DNA of 64,000 nt from Nemophila menziesii (lineage: Eukaryota > Streptophyta > Magnoliopsida > Boraginales > Hydrophyllaceae): positions 68,634,899 to 68,698,898 of the forward strand of contig JARWIR010000001.1 of the NCBI GenBank assembly GCA_029959085.1, written 5' to 3'. Both the position numbers and the translations under genes were made by a program. The notes beneath the pieces were generated by a model. The model was given only the letters and a program-made list of their open reading frames with translations. It did not search any database and was not told the DNA's origin. Each line of letters opens with the position of its first letter. Position 1 is the first letter of the stretch. This document shows, piece by piece, positions 49,610 through 61,938 of the stretch.

Positions 49610-51122
49610 TGGTGTGGCCTAAGGTGTGATAAAAAGATGATATAATTTAGATGCAAATAAACACCCTATGCTAACACGGTTCTGCAAGTATTACAGGACG
49701 TATGCAAGCTTTAATGATAAGAAGATTCGTTCCTCAGAGACTGACGAAAGTTAGGAAGAACTTATGCAAATTATCCAGTGCAAATAATTAAGCTAGAGAT
49801 AATAATACGCATGTAGAAAGAAGAGAAAGATAGATATTTATTTGGTTTTTTAATAAGAAAACTAAACTACTAAATTAAAGACAGAAAATAAATAACAGAA
49901 AAGAAAAGAAGATAGTATGAGAGGTAGCTTGAGTAAATAGCATGTAATCCCAACTAGGTTTTCCGTTCTAAACATGTAAGGGTGAATTATGTTATACTTC
50001 AATAATCGGTTCCAATTACGCTAGGTAGTTTTAAATAAGATTTACCTGTGTCAATAAGGCTTCCTAAGCAAACTGTTCCTGTAATTGGTAAATAGTAACA
50101 TGTACTAAACCATAGTGATTATATAGTTAGGTTGATTTGTCATATCTAAACCGAATACTAGACGTTATGTGCTAAACATGTAATTAAACACCGTTGTCAA
50201 TGGTGACCTAACTACTAGATGGTAATTCGATATGGCCATGGTTCCACAAGAACACAGAATATAAATCCAAACACATAAACAGAGAATAAAAACAATAATT
50301 CAATATAAAACATAGAATTCCAAAATTAGATAGATATAAATCAAAACTAGGGTTAATACATATAGTCTAAAAACTCAAGCTAATAGAATTAATTCATTCA
50401 AAGAAAATAAGAGAAAAGAATTACAGAATCAAAGGTTGAAGGAGACATATGGTGTTCTGCTCCTTCCAGACTTCTTCTCTTGTGTTGCAGCTTCCTCTTG
50501 GCCTTAAGGTCTGGCAAAGGATAAAAATAGAGTGTTAAGAGGCTTTATTTATAGGGTATATGAAGACCTAATTCGTTTTCTTGAAGGAGAAGAAAAGTAA
50601 TGGACTCCAAGCCCAACTCAAATTCGTATGGAAATAAAGATAATTACTGCTGACTTGTCTTGAGCATATCTTCTTCGTTATTAGTCGGTTTTTAGCCCAC
50701 AAGATATCAAAAGAATCCTCACAGAATTATCTACGTCCCCATGAAAGGAATCTTCCAAAATCGGCTTGGTTTTGGAGTTATCACCACTTCTTTAGGCGTA
50801 GCTGCAGAAATTCAGATTTAAGGCAGCTTTTCCTTTTCCATGATTTTAGATTTTGTTTCCTTTATCTCCAATTACCATGCTTATCACTTTCCATATCTTG
50901 TAGTCTTTGACTTGGACTCTAATTAATCTCCATAATTATCTTTAAAGCTTCACACTAAATAAACAATTAAACCCAATTTGCTCTAAAAATATTATGTTAC
51001 TAAATTAAGACTCAAAATAGGAAAGTGCACTAAATTAAGCTAAAATCGACCTATAAACTAATAAATACACCTAAAATGATGTCTCATAAATAGATTATAT
51101 TATCACAAATGAGGAGACATCA
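49610..51122 (-). repeat. Left (3') LTR
   Basis: On the minus strand it starts TGATGTCTCC and ends GGCCACACCA. A TATAAATAAA box lies near 50545-50556. It differs from the right LTR at scattered positions, by eye a few percent, so the insertion is not recent. Confidence 0.95.
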
Positions 51123-51137
51123 AGACCCCCAACTCAA
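51123..51137 (-). promoter_or_regulatory. Polypurine tract
   Basis: TTGAGTTGGGGGTCT on the minus strand, directly before the 3' LTR. It primes plus-strand synthesis. The same tract lies at 18996-19010. Confidence 0.9.
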
Positions 51138-52620
51138 AGTTGTATCGTCCCGATACAATAAAAGTAAAGAATAATAGGGAAGTCAAGAAGAAGAAGTAGG
51201 AGGAGAATAAGAACAGAACATAATGAATGATCCTAGAGAAAAAAATCTAAAAAGTCTCATGTAGTAATGCTCAATAAATAATGCACAAGTATGCTTAATA
51301 TACACATAATCAACAATCCATAAATTGAAGTCCAGATTGATTTCGCAATGCCAGAAGGAGAGGTTGATAACTTAGTTCATGTTAATGGCTATAGGTTGTT
51401 CATAGGTCCTATTATAGCATCCAATGGTCCACTCACCTATTACCTAATAGCTCAATTGTTTCTCCATCAAGTAGTTAGAAATCCTAAGGTCTTTGGTTAT
51501 AACTTGGCTTAGGGACGGTATGAAATATTTGGATAATGAAAAGTGAGCTTTTGGCTCTCTCTCCTCACTAGCCATCAACGAATCGCCCTAGAGCTTGAGT
51601 TTTCACTCGAAGATATTCTCACTCAACCCAATTTATTGATACTTTTGATTTGCATCCCCAATAAATCCAAATTAAACCTTTTTCATGATGATATACAAAA
51701 TCCACTTTGCCGGTCCGAATATATATTCTTTTCATCTCTTTTTCTTTTGTATAGCTATGATTCTCTTTTTAATGTTGAGATATCACGCTATTTTTTTCAT
51801 GTATATATTCTTTTTATGCCCTTGTTGGCAAATTTAGCTCGTAGCTTCTTTTCCATTCACTATTACCCCGGCAAAGGGTTACAATAATAACTTTTTCATC
51901 ATCAATAAAATCACAATTATAATTCCCAAACCCAATGTTCCCTAATGATGAAACCCACCACCCCAAACTCAAGCTCTAAAAACAACTTGTTTCAGGTTTT
52001 GCGATTCAAGCGCGGGTCATATGGATAAGTCCTACAAACTAAGGGTATGGATTATAATGTGTTTCAATAAAAGGCTTTAGAAAGGCTCAAAGGGGCTAAG
52101 AAGGATAAATATTAACAAAAATCAAATAAAAGGGTGAGAAAGTATAAAAGGCATCAAGTGGTTTAATCATGAAATAACTGCCTTATTTATTTTTCTAACT
52201 ACTGAATTTTGTTACTTTTTCATTATTAGTTCATAGATAAGCGGGTTTTCAACTAATTTCAAACCTCACGTTCTACACACTAAATAACCCTCCCTAAGAT
52301 TCAGTGTGACTTCTTAGCATTGCTCATTAACTTTTCTATCTTTTATTTCCTGTTTTCATACATGTGTCCTAAACATATTTGTAACATCTTTCAAAAGCAT
52401 ACTACTTACTATCATTAACTTAATTAAATCATGCTCACATAGGTACATTCAACATATTCTATGCCTAACTCAACCCAAAAAAAATATAAATTTTTGAAAA
52501 AAACAAAAAGGAAGACGAGGACAACGAATCCCCACCCCAAACTCAAAAATGAGCCGTGTCCCCACGACTCGAAAAAGACTCAAGAAAAATAAAATTAAAA
52601 ATTTTCATACATATTGCACA
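51138..52620. other. LTR element interior without gene
   Basis: 3' untranslated-like region. The plus-strand open frame at 51543-51887 is T-rich and antisense to the element; I do not regard it as a gene. Confidence 0.6.
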
Positions 52621-53300
52621 TAAAGAAATGGTAGGGAAGAAAGAAAACATACTCTTCGAGGCTATTACCTCGCCTTATCGACATCCAAGATAGGATTTTG
52701 CTGGATTTTTCTTTGATTGCTCGAGGAGTGTAATGATGTACTCCTTTTCTTCTTTTGAAAGTTGCGTAGTTACTCTCAAAACTTTAACGATCCAAGCATT
52801 GTCAATATTGTTACTCATCTTAAACTCACGTGTTTCTTCTTCACCCAACTTCTTATTCGCTTTCCGATCAAGACACGTGATCATAGTAGGATATTGCATG
52901 AAATAACGACATGGGAGAGATCGAAAATTTGTATCACCTCCTCATAGATCAACTGTGCCACATCTTCTTCTTCCCCTCACACAATACAATTCACCAAAAA
53001 GAACGTCTTTTAGAACGTCTTACCAGTAACGTAGACCAACCCAAGCATTCCAAATCTCCACGAATCGTCTTGTATTCTCCTCTATCAACTTCTTCTTCAA
53101 ATACTTTCTCATAAGCAAAAGGTAGTTCCTTTAATTGTTTTTTCGGAGAAGCTATCATGGCCATTGAAGCTTTCCCTTTTTCTTCGGGTGTAGGGTCTTC
53201 GATCTGTAGAGGTTGTGTTGTTTTCTTCACTAAAGTTACAACCTTTTTGCCCATTGAATCAACACAACATGCTAACCTCTCTTCTCTTGACTTGTTTTAC
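52621..53300 (-). pseudogene. Second coding region of the LTR element, function unknown
   Basis: Two minus-strand frames, 52991-53254 (PTPEEKGKASMAMIASPKKQ, FAYEKVFEEEVDRGEYKTIR, LECLGW) and 52675-52899 (NIDNAWIVKVLRV, LSKEEKEYIITLLEQSKK). The first resembles the start of the large charged protein found at this position in many plant Ty3/Athila-like elements (a Y..I..R..L..LGW pattern). It is short and frameshifted. It could also be gag material moved here. The call is weak. Confidence 0.4.
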
Positions 53301-53860
53301 CCTTTGAATTGGAACTAGGACTTTTCTCACTTGATTTCTTCTCAATTAATCCAATACCTTGCTTTTCTTCATCTCCCTTACAGTAAATAATGTTTATGTT
53401 CCCTTAATAATCTCAATTGACCCCCAACTCAAAGCTTTAACCACTCTTGAAATTTGAACTTTTGAATTATTGGTTGTACAAGCTTTATTTGGGTTAGGAA
53501 AGGTGATCTGATGATGATTCTCTATGTGGGTAAGATGGATTCTTCATGGATTGGTATGGATTTAAGAAATTGTAGGATGAATTTCTGAAATTTAAGCTTT
53601 TGATTCTTGGATTCAATGTGTTTTGGTATAATTTAGGTGGTTGAATCTTCTTTGTAATGATGTGGAGAAAGGATTGGATGTGTTTTTATGGTGATTGGGT
53701 AGTGTTTTGATGATTGGTGAAGGTTTTTATGAGCTTCAATGGAGTTGGGAGCGTTTTGGAGAAGAAAGAGAGGCTTAAGGTTTAATAAATTCGGAATAAT
53801 AGCTATTACCTCCTTTTATAAGCTTCAACCCGTGTCTTTTCTCTCTCCAGCTTCGACCTA

Positions 53861-54121
53861 CGGTATAACGCGCATATGGTCCGGTATACCGCACCTATCA
53901 GCGTTCCAAAAAATTTCGCCTCGTCAAAAATCGCGCGCTACCTACCCGTGGCACGGGTTTTTGTGCCCTGCGGTATACCGCGCCTGTGGTCCGGTATACC
54001 GTACCCATCAGCGTGATTTATTTTCGCCTCGGTATAAAACCCGAGCTCCATACCCGTGGTACGGGTTTTCGTCCTCTGCGGTATACCGCGTATGAGGTCC
54101 GGTATACCGCACCTGTGGTTG
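53861..54121. repeat. GC-rich tandem repeat, about 108 bp, 2.4 units
   Basis: Units begin near 53862, 53970 and 54078. Each has two palindromes of the CGGTATACCG type around CCTGTGGTC, and the first two also have ATCAGCG, a TTTTCGCCTCG phrase and CCCGTGGTACGGGTTTT. The GC content is far above the window average. Confidence 0.9.
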
Positions 54122-54341
54122 GAATCTTCCGAATTTTTTTGTTTCTCCTTCCCTAACTCGATTTCTCTAATACCTAAGCATCAAAAACACTAATACCTTT
54201 CTCAAATATGCAATATCAACTAAATTTAACTAAGCTAAACATAAATTAAAAACTAGACACGTAAAAACATAAAAGAAATTACGGTTTGTCTCCCGTATAG
54301 CACTTTTGTTTAACGTCTTTTAAAGTTAGACGTTACCTCGA

Positions 54342-55500
54342 TTAAGAATGACGAAATTTACACCCTTTGCCTCTAATTCCCACGAACTTTTCAGCTCGAT
54401 TCTTTATAATCATGGATGGTGCCATCCAAGATTTCGTGGGAAGGGGTGTTTCTGGTGGTAACTCGATAGTATTACACTCCTCTAGTGATCCACTCATATC
54501 CTCAGTTTCGAATTTTTGTTTGTTAGAAAGAATGTCCTTCATGAATTTTAGATATTTCGGCATTCTCTTCAGAGCTTCTACAAATGGTATTTTAATCTCT
54601 AACTTGCTCACCATGTCAATGAACTTCTTGAATTCCAGGTGATTGTCCTTTTTTCTGACATGTGAAGGGTATGGTGGTATAGGACATGTGTTGGTTACCA
54701 CTAGGCTCTCTTTCTTTTCTGGTGTCTTCTCTGGGACACTTGTTGGTTCAACTACCTCTTTGACTGTATCTTTTGTTGTTTCTTCTCCCCCTTTTCTGGA
54801 ATAGGGACTGGTTCTGGTTCTGGTCTTGGTGGAGGTAGTTGTTTTCCACTTCTTAATTCAACTACATGACAAACATTGTTTTCTAGAGCACTAGTATCAC
54901 TTCGAAGTTGCCCTTTTGCAATGATTTGAAGTTTATTCACCATTTGTGACATTGTATGCTCATTCTTCTTAAGCGCATTGGATGAGTTTTGGAATCTTTG
55001 CTGGCTAATCTCCATAACTTCAATTAGGTTCATTATCTTAGCCATGCTTGAATTCAATCTCGAAGGTTGTTCTTGTACGGTTTGCTGCATTGAATAAGAA
55101 AGTGGTTCTTGATAAGCTTCATTATAAATCGGCGCTTCTTGATAGATAGGTTCTGGAGGATAGTAAGATTGTGGTCGTGGTTGATAATAAGTCTGTTGAT
55201 TTCCGACCCAATTGTAATTCTGTGGGGGCTGATAATCAGCGTAATTTCCTTGGGATTGATAATAACCATCATAATAATGGTTTCTTTGATAAGGTATGAA
55301 GGAAATTCAAGCTGGATTATTCATGCAATTCTCCCACGAATGATTTCTTGCTCCACAACTAGGACATGAAGGTGTGGTATGTGCTAGATTTCCCTGAGCT
55401 AATAGTTTGCATAAATCAGCGTATTGCTGGTTTATCTCATCCATTTCTACAGGATCTAGTAATACGAAACTTCCTTCTCCTAATAAATCTGCTCTCGCCT
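54342..55500 (-). pseudogene. Gag C-terminal region of the LTR element
   Basis: From the right: ADLLGEGSFVLLDPVEMDE and NQQYADLCKLLAQGN, then a CCHC zinc knuckle CPSCGARNHSWENC (55325-55365, perfect CX2CX4HX4C). A TGA and frameshift near 55310 precede a Gln/Tyr-rich stretch and VELRSGKQLPPPRPEPEP (54752-55090). A further frameshift leads to PPYPSHVRKKDNHLEFKKFI, IPFVEALKRMPKYLKFMKDI and a stretch to 54342 just short of where protease would begin. The matrix and capsid part is missing: only about 120 bp separate the PBS from this region. Known relatives have the same linker between gag and protease. Confidence 0.85.
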
Positions 55501-55620
55501 AGAAAAATTCTGTAAAACAAAAACCAAAAAGACTAGCATAAAAAAGAACTAACTAAAATATAAGCACAAGATAATTGCACAAGGACTAACGATGATAATT
55601 GCACAAGGACTAACGATGTA

Positions 55621-55639
55621 GTCCCCGGCAGCGGCGCCA
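55621..55639 (-). promoter_or_regulatory. Primer binding site (tRNA-Asp type)
   Basis: TGGCGCCGCTGCCGGGGAC on the minus strand, six bases inside the 5' LTR. It is complementary to the 3' end of plant tRNA-Asp with a mismatch in the middle. Confidence 0.9.
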
Positions 55640-55645
55640 AAAACT

Positions 55646-57159
55646 TGGTGTGGCCTAAGGTGTGATAAAAAGATGATATAATTTAGATGCAAATAAACAC
55701 CCTATGCTAACACGGTTCTGCAAGTATTACAGGACGTATGCAAGTTTTAATGATAAGAAGATTCGTTCCTCAGAGACTGACGAAAGTTAGGAAGAACTTA
55801 TGCAAATTATCCAGTGCAAATAATTAAGCTAGAAATAATAATAATATGCATGTAGAAAGAAGAGAAAGATAGATATTTATTTGGTTTTTTACTAAGAAAA
55901 CTAAACTACTAAATTAAAGACAGAAAAAAAATAACAGAAAAAAAGAAGATAGTATGAGAGTTAGCTTGAGTAAATAGCATGTAATCCCCACTAGGTTTGC
56001 CGTTATAAACATGTAAGGGTGAATTATGTAATACTTCAATAATCGGTTCCAATTGTGCTAGGTAGTTTTAAATGAGATTTACCTGTGTCAATAAGGCTTC
56101 CTAAGCAAACTGTTCCTGTAATTGGTAAATAGTAACATGTACTAAACCATAGTGATTATCTAGTTAGGTTGATTTGTCAGATCTAAACCGAATACTAGAC
56201 GTTATGTGCTAAACATGTAATTAAACACCGTTGTCAATGGTGACCTAACTACTAGATGGTAATTCTATATGGCCATGGTTCCACAAGAACACGAAATATA
56301 AATCCAAACACATAAACAGAGAATAAAAACAATAATTCAATTTAAAACATAGAATTCCCAAATTAGATAGGTGTCAATCAAAACTAGGGTTCATACATAT
56401 ATGCTAAAAACTCAAGCTAATAGAATTAATTCATACAAAGAAAAGAAGAGAAAAGAATTACAGAATCAAAGGTTGAAGGAGACATATGGTGTTCTGCTCC
56501 TTCCAGGCTTCTTCTCTTGTGTTGCAGCTTTCTCTTGGCCTTAAGGTCTGGCCAAGGATGATTTTAGAGTGTTAAGAGGCTGTATTTATAGGGTATAGGA
56601 AGACCTAATTCGTTTTCTTGAAGGAGAAGAAAAGTAATGGACTCAAAGCCCAACTCAAATTCATATGGAAATAAAGATAATTACTGCTGACTTGTCTTGA
56701 GCATATCTTCTTCGTTATTGGTCGGTTTTTAGCCCACGAGATACCAAAAGAATCCTCACAGAATTATCTACGTCCCTATGAAAGGAATCTTCCAAAATCG
56801 GCTTGGTTTTGGAGTTATCACCACTTCTTTAGGCGTAGCTACAAAAATTCAGATTTAAGGCAGCTTTTCCTTTTCCATGATTTTAGCCTTTGTTTCCTTT
56901 ATCTCCAATTACCATGCTTATCACTTTCCATATCCTGTAGTCTTTGACTTGGACTCTAATTAATTTCCATAATTATCTTTAAAGTTTCACACTAAATAAA
57001 TAATTAAAACCAATATGCTCTAAAAAAATTATGTTACTAAATTAAGACTCAAAATAGGAAAGTGCACTAAATTAAGCTAAAATCACCCTATAAACTAATA
57101 AATACGCCTAAAATGATGTCTCAGAAATAGATTATATTATCACAAATGAGGAGACATTA
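55646..57159 (-). repeat. Right (5') LTR
   Basis: 1514 bp. Its outer end reads TAATGTCTCC on the minus strand, where the left LTR has TGATGTCTCC, so the terminal TG has mutated. The TATA box lies near 56580-56590. Confidence 0.95.
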
Positions 57160-57164
57160 CATAG

Positions 57165-57395
57165 ACTTTAAAATTTATAATCCACTTTGACTTGTATGTA
57201 TAATTCACCAAGAAAAGACATTAACATCAAAAAATGAAGGAATAAAATACGCCTAGTATAATTTTGTGATATAAAATAATGAGAATTCTTTAAGAAAAAA
57301 AACTGATATACCTTACATCAATGATTAATGGTTGGTTTCTTTCAGCTATAAGATGATTCTTATTGATTTCATAAACAACAACAAAAAAAAATATT
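57165..57395 (-). pseudogene. NudC exons 2-3 remnant, cut by the LTR element
   Basis: 57313-57395 reads VVYEINKNHLIAE and PLIID before a GTAAGG donor, matching the CS-domain exon. 57165-57209 matches the GELY exon. The LTR element sits at the 3' edge of this second piece, and the intron beyond it continues left of 49605. Confidence 0.72.
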
Positions 57396-58664
57396 GCTAA
57401 AGGTTTACCTCAAAAAATTCACAATAATATTAATATAAATTTGGACATATTAGTCTAAGGTTTGCCCCATATTTGAATCTCATTTGTATATAACCTATTG
57501 CACATTTGTATATAACCTATTGCACATTTGTATATAACCTTTCTTTCTTTAAATTTGCAGCAACCATAACCACCACTTACAAACCTTTAAAAACACACAT
57601 ACTCACATTCTCTAAATATGAACCCTCTCCCTTCCCATACACACACACTAAGCACACACGTACACACAAATTTGCAGTGTGGTCTTCTCTAGAGTAGTCT
57701 ATGCTTCTTTAACTTAGAATCTCACTTACCTTAGGATCCAACTCTCTCGTCTTGTAACGTATGATGTCACAAGTCCATCTTTGTGGAGTTACACACGTGT
57801 ATACAAGAATTGATTTGGTATTCATTTAATTTAATCGAAGCATCCCTTAAGTTTCTTTGATATCATTGATGGCTTTCGACGCTAGATTGAAAATTGCAGC
57901 TTGCTCGTCTTTGTTTAGGTATTCGTAAGCTTTGATCGATATGTCTCTAGTTTCACATTCTGGTGGTACCTTTATTTCCCGTTAATTATAAATATATATA
58001 TATATATATTCCTTTTTATAAATTTAATCTAAATTTTTAGGTATTTTAAAAAATAAATAAAATTAATTAGTAAATATTTACCATCATTCTTAATTTATAA
58101 TTAATTTTAAATTTGACCCCCAAATAATAACATTCCAAAAAAAAATATTATTCATAAAATTTTAAAATTATGAGTATTTAATTTGGGAAATTGTTTAGCC
58201 TACTTCTATTGAAGGGGTGAGAAATTGTTTGAAGTAATAGATAATTTTTATTAAAGTAAGGTGGTCAAATACAAACTAGATGTTTCTAGTTAATGGGGGG
58301 TAGGGAAAAAAGGGTTGTCATATCACAGTTTTCTTGTTATGAAAGATGTAATAATTAGTTTTAAAGATACTGTATAAGCTTTATTAAAAAAATACCCTAA
58401 AAGGTGTCATTTTGCTAACCAACACTTATAACCTAATGAAAATACAAAAAAGTGGCTAACATTGTCATATAATTGAAAGATAAGGGGATTAAATGTCACA
58501 TTTAAGTGATAAAAGGACTAACATTTTCATGAAAACCAAAAGATACAATCATTTTTTTGGCACAAATTGCATTGTAGGTTCCTATAATGTGAAAAATTGC
58601 ACTTCATGTCTCTATATTATGAAAAAACTACACTAAAGGAAAAATCATATCTATTTGGAAAAAC
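57396..58664. other. CA-rich and AT-rich DNA without gene
   Basis: 57470-57990 repeats the region at 28120-28650, including ACACAC runs and TTCTCTAGAGTAGTCTATGC. A triplicated GCACATTTGTATATAACCT lies near 57480-57540. A TA run lies at 57990-58010. Confidence 0.6.
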
Positions 58665-58830
58665 TTCGATGTTGGCGGTTTGAATCTCATTTGTTCCCTC
58701 TGTGATTTGCAAACTGTTTAGGATAAGATTTATTAGTATATTATATTTCAATCATTATTAAATAAAATTAATGAAAAAAATTAAAACACAAATTAGTAAA
58801 ATAAATTTAGCCTTGAAGCAAGATTTACAA
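58665..58830 (-). other. Conserved exon-like block (copy 3)
   Basis: Third copy of the block at 5311-5480 and 31880-32045: an acceptor-like CAG followed by TTTGCAAATCACAGAGGGAA. One frame is open for 18 codons (LQITEGTNEIQTANIEVF) but is not recognised. Confidence 0.45.
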
Positions 58831-60084
58831 ATCATTTTTTCAGAAAAGGAAGAGCGTGTGATTTTTTTCTTTTTGAATTAATTGTAGAGTAGGTCCCTAT
58901 ATGCAAGAATTGCATTACAACGTACAAACCCCAGTGTTAGGTTCCCATATATTGGACAAAATAACATAGAATTTATTATATAACCAACAAATTTCATACA
59001 AAATAATTAAATAAATCAAAGATTGAAAATATAATTATATATAATAGGTGTCATTGATAACCTAAGGAACCATAAGGTTTTTTTATAAAATAAATCTTTC
59101 GGGGTCAAAAAGTAATATGTTACTTTTGCAAGATAAGGAGTGAACTGTCGAAATTTATTTACCCCAACAAAGATATAAACACAACTAAAAAAGCAAAAAA
59201 TATGTAGAAGAGGATTTTATTTCTAGCCCGCTCTCTAGTATTCGAAATAAAAAAAGGGGAAATCAACACAGTCCCTTATCTACTAGTCACTTATATTTTA
59301 ATTTTGTGACATAATTTTAATATCTTCGTCACATTATTAATGTTAATTATACGTGTCACTGACGTATTCTTCCATAAGATGATGCAACTTATAAAATAAT
59401 GAAAAAATAAAAGAAAAGGAACCAGGGTAACATAATCTAAATCTAAAGATATGAGGTTTAAATGTTATTTTTGCAAAGTTAAGGACTAATTTCAAGAGAA
59501 AATTCAATGTCAAGTTTGATCTATATTAAAATATTAACATTTTAATCATCAAATTTCCTATTCCAAAAATGTAAGGACTATAAAATTTTCCTAATTTGAT
59601 CATAAATTTAGTATTAATTAATTTATAATTTTTTCCTATACGCAGATAGAATCCTTCTTTTGGATCATCTTCAAGCATTATTTATCTCCCATTAAAAAAA
59701 TATTAAAATTAATATATCTAATTTAAAAATAATCTCAACCCTTACTTTTCATCAAATCCATTAGAAAGTAGATGAAAGAAATCATATATCAATTAGAAAG
59801 AAAAATCAATAATTTTAGATCGAATAAATACATTAGCTATTGACAAGGCAATTCAAATAAATAAATAAAAGAGAAAATACACCGCGGGTAGCTAGTTTTA
59901 AATTTTGACTTCTAGGTGTTAAAAGGTTTTAAAAGTGACAAATTAGTACCAATGTTTTATTTTTGTAACTCTGTTAATACCCGTTGTCAATTCCCCGTTA
60001 AGTGTCACGTGGTGCCTACGTGGCGCTTGTGTGGCGTGTGTGTGGCAGATTTTCTCTTGTGTGGTGGGTATCCATGGAATTATC
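58831..60084. other. No recognisable gene
   Basis: AT-rich. The part 59640-59900 resembles the right flank of the MULE (9890-10030) and 32060-32190, so it is intron or spacer of the same ancestral locus. Confidence 0.5.
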
Positions 60085-60340
60085 ACTAAATAAAAAATTA
60101 GACTTGTTCAAAATACAACCTTTATTGAAATACAATGATCATTAATTGGAAGAAAAAAGAGAAGAACCTTTGAGAAGGGGATACATTGGAGTGTTAAATA
60201 TATTTCAAATGATAATTAGAAGAATATGTTACTATATAGTACAAGGCACTGATGATTTTGTATGTGTAAAGTGTTATGTAAATCTTAGAAAAGGTGAAGG
60301 CTAAGGTTCAATATTAGGAAGGAAAGATTTGGGCTGCACA
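60085..60340 (-). promoter_or_regulatory. Conserved promoter/leader-like block (copy 3, diverged)
   Basis: Shares ACCTTTATTGAAATACAATGA and GAAGGCTAAGGTTCAATATT with 32210-32400. The TATA-like part is not kept. Confidence 0.35.
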
Positions 60341-61023
60341 AAACCGCACAAATGATTCTAAAATAATCAACTCACCCACCAGTAAAGAAGTTTAAGGACC
60401 AAACCAGTAACAATTGTATAATTTAGGAATTCACACTGTAACTAATTTGAAAAAAAATAATATTGGGATCAATAGTGCGCTTTTTGTATAATATAGAGAC
60501 TGTATGCAATTTTAAACAATATAGGGACTGATAGTGTAATTAACTCCAGAAAAATTAATATCAGGAGCAATTTAATGATTTTTGTATAGTATATGGACCT
60601 ATAGTGTAAGTAAGTTCAAAAACATTCACCTCTAACAAAAAAACCTGGCTATGCCCTTGTATCGGAAGTTAAGTGCCATGCGGCAAAGAAGTTTGAGGAC
60701 CAAACAAGTAACAGTTGTATAATTTATGGACAATTTGGAGAAATTTTCTAATTTAGTAATTACGAAATTACATGATACCAGGTGGATTTAACAGTAAAAA
60801 ATGGGTGCGATTTGACTTTAGGAGGAGGGGGGGAGACTAATGGTGGTAAAAGAAAAAAGTTCATGGACTATTTCAGTAGCTTGTAAAGTTAGAGGACCAA
60901 CTAGTAAAAGAGATAGAGTACAAGGACTATTTGGGAGTTTTTTTAATTTTAGAACCACCAGTAAACAATATTTCTAAAACACCCCCGAGATAAAGCATAT
61001 ATAGAGAAGAAAAGAAAACAAAC
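60341..61023. other. NudC intron 3 sequence
   Basis: Matches 18750-18940 and 27480-27800. It holds GGGACC..TAGTGTAATTAA phrases. No coding signal. Confidence 0.65.
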
Positions 61024-61938
61024 CTAGACTACAAAACAATCTTCTGGTTTCACAGGCTTGTATAGTTCACCCTGCATATACGTTTGTAACATCAAGAAAC
61101 TAAGTTTAGAACTACAAATAAGAGAATAAAAAGTGTCTAAAACTAAATAACGAGCATGCTTAAAAAATTAAAGAAGATAATCTTACATCAATGATTGGAG
61201 TCTGACCCTTGATTCCAACTCTAAGTCAATTCTTCTTGATTATACAAACAACAAACCTTGATTTTGTGCCAGGTGGCACAGGGATGGTGACACCTAGCTT
61301 CTTGTAGAGTCTGAGTCCATGAGTTGTTTTCGAAATCAAGTCCATTTCCCTTATTTAAAGCTGATCGGAAAATGAAAACAGAATTATTATAAGTGATATG
61401 AAAAATCATATGTACACGATTTCATGATATAATTAGCATATATACATACGCAAACAAAATTAAATGTGAGTACCCGAGATCCTTTACTACTCTAACTAGT
61501 GAATTAATTAATTCCAGATTTAAGAAAGCATATATACACGATTCCGGTGATATACTAAGTACTTGAGTCCCTTAGTACTCTACCGAATAAACTGATTCAA
61601 AATTTAAGAGCAATGCGTACACGATTTCAAGATATAGTTAACGAACAAACACATATCACATATATAATTTAACCAAAAGTACCTCAAGATCCTTTACTAT
61701 CATCTTTCGGCTCCTCTTCCACGTTACTATCATCTTACAACTCCTTATTTTCAACAGAACCCACATCTTCGCTTTCCTTTTTAGATTTCACCTCCTCAGT
61801 CTTTCAGTTGCCGTAGCTTCAGCAGCCTTCTTCTTTGCCTCCTCAGCAGCGGCGGCTGCAGATGCTGCGGGCATTGATTCTCTTAATCACCTGCTTGACC
61901 ACCGCGTTGACATCATTGACAGCGGAATCACTTATCAG
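61024..61938 (-). pseudogene. NudC/BOBBER-like gene remnant, first three exons
   Basis: Exon 1 (about 61683-61938, 5' end cut) has SDSAVNDVNAVVKQVIKRI, then an Ala/Lys-rich and a charged stretch ending EEPKDDSKGS, like the N-terminal and linker regions of BOBBER proteins. Exon 2 (61187-61360) has LNKGNGLDFENNSWTQTLQE, then after one extra base VTIPVPPGTKSRFVVC, IIKKN, a TGA for Arg, and VGIKGQTPIID: the first half of the CS domain. Exon 3 (61024-61071) gives GELYKPVKPEDCF. All splice sites are GT-AG. Frameshifts and stops kill it. With 16931-18499 the two remnants cover all six exons. Confidence 0.9.

Larger units (their letters stand above)
49610..57159 (-). mobile_element. Non-autonomous Ty3-type LTR retrotransposon, gag remnant only
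   Basis: Two LTRs of 1513 and 1514 bp, TSD CATAG (49605-49609 and 57160-57164), a PBS next to the right LTR and a PPT next to the left LTR, so it is read on the minus strand. The 4.5-kb interior holds the C-terminal gag part and a second short coding region, but no protease, RT, RNase H or integrase. The gag sequence style and tRNA-Asp PBS point to the Athila/Tat side of Ty3/gypsy elements. Empty sites survive near 27799 and 63573. Confidence 0.95.

Noticed and set aside
51543..51887. 114-codon plus-strand ORF as a membrane protein
   Set aside because: The hydrophobic look comes from T-rich DNA; it is antisense to the element's own strand and matches no family I know.
53739..54095. 118-codon plus-strand ORF as a gene
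   Set aside because: It overlaps the GC-rich tandem repeat and runs antisense to the LTR element; its openness follows from repeat composition.
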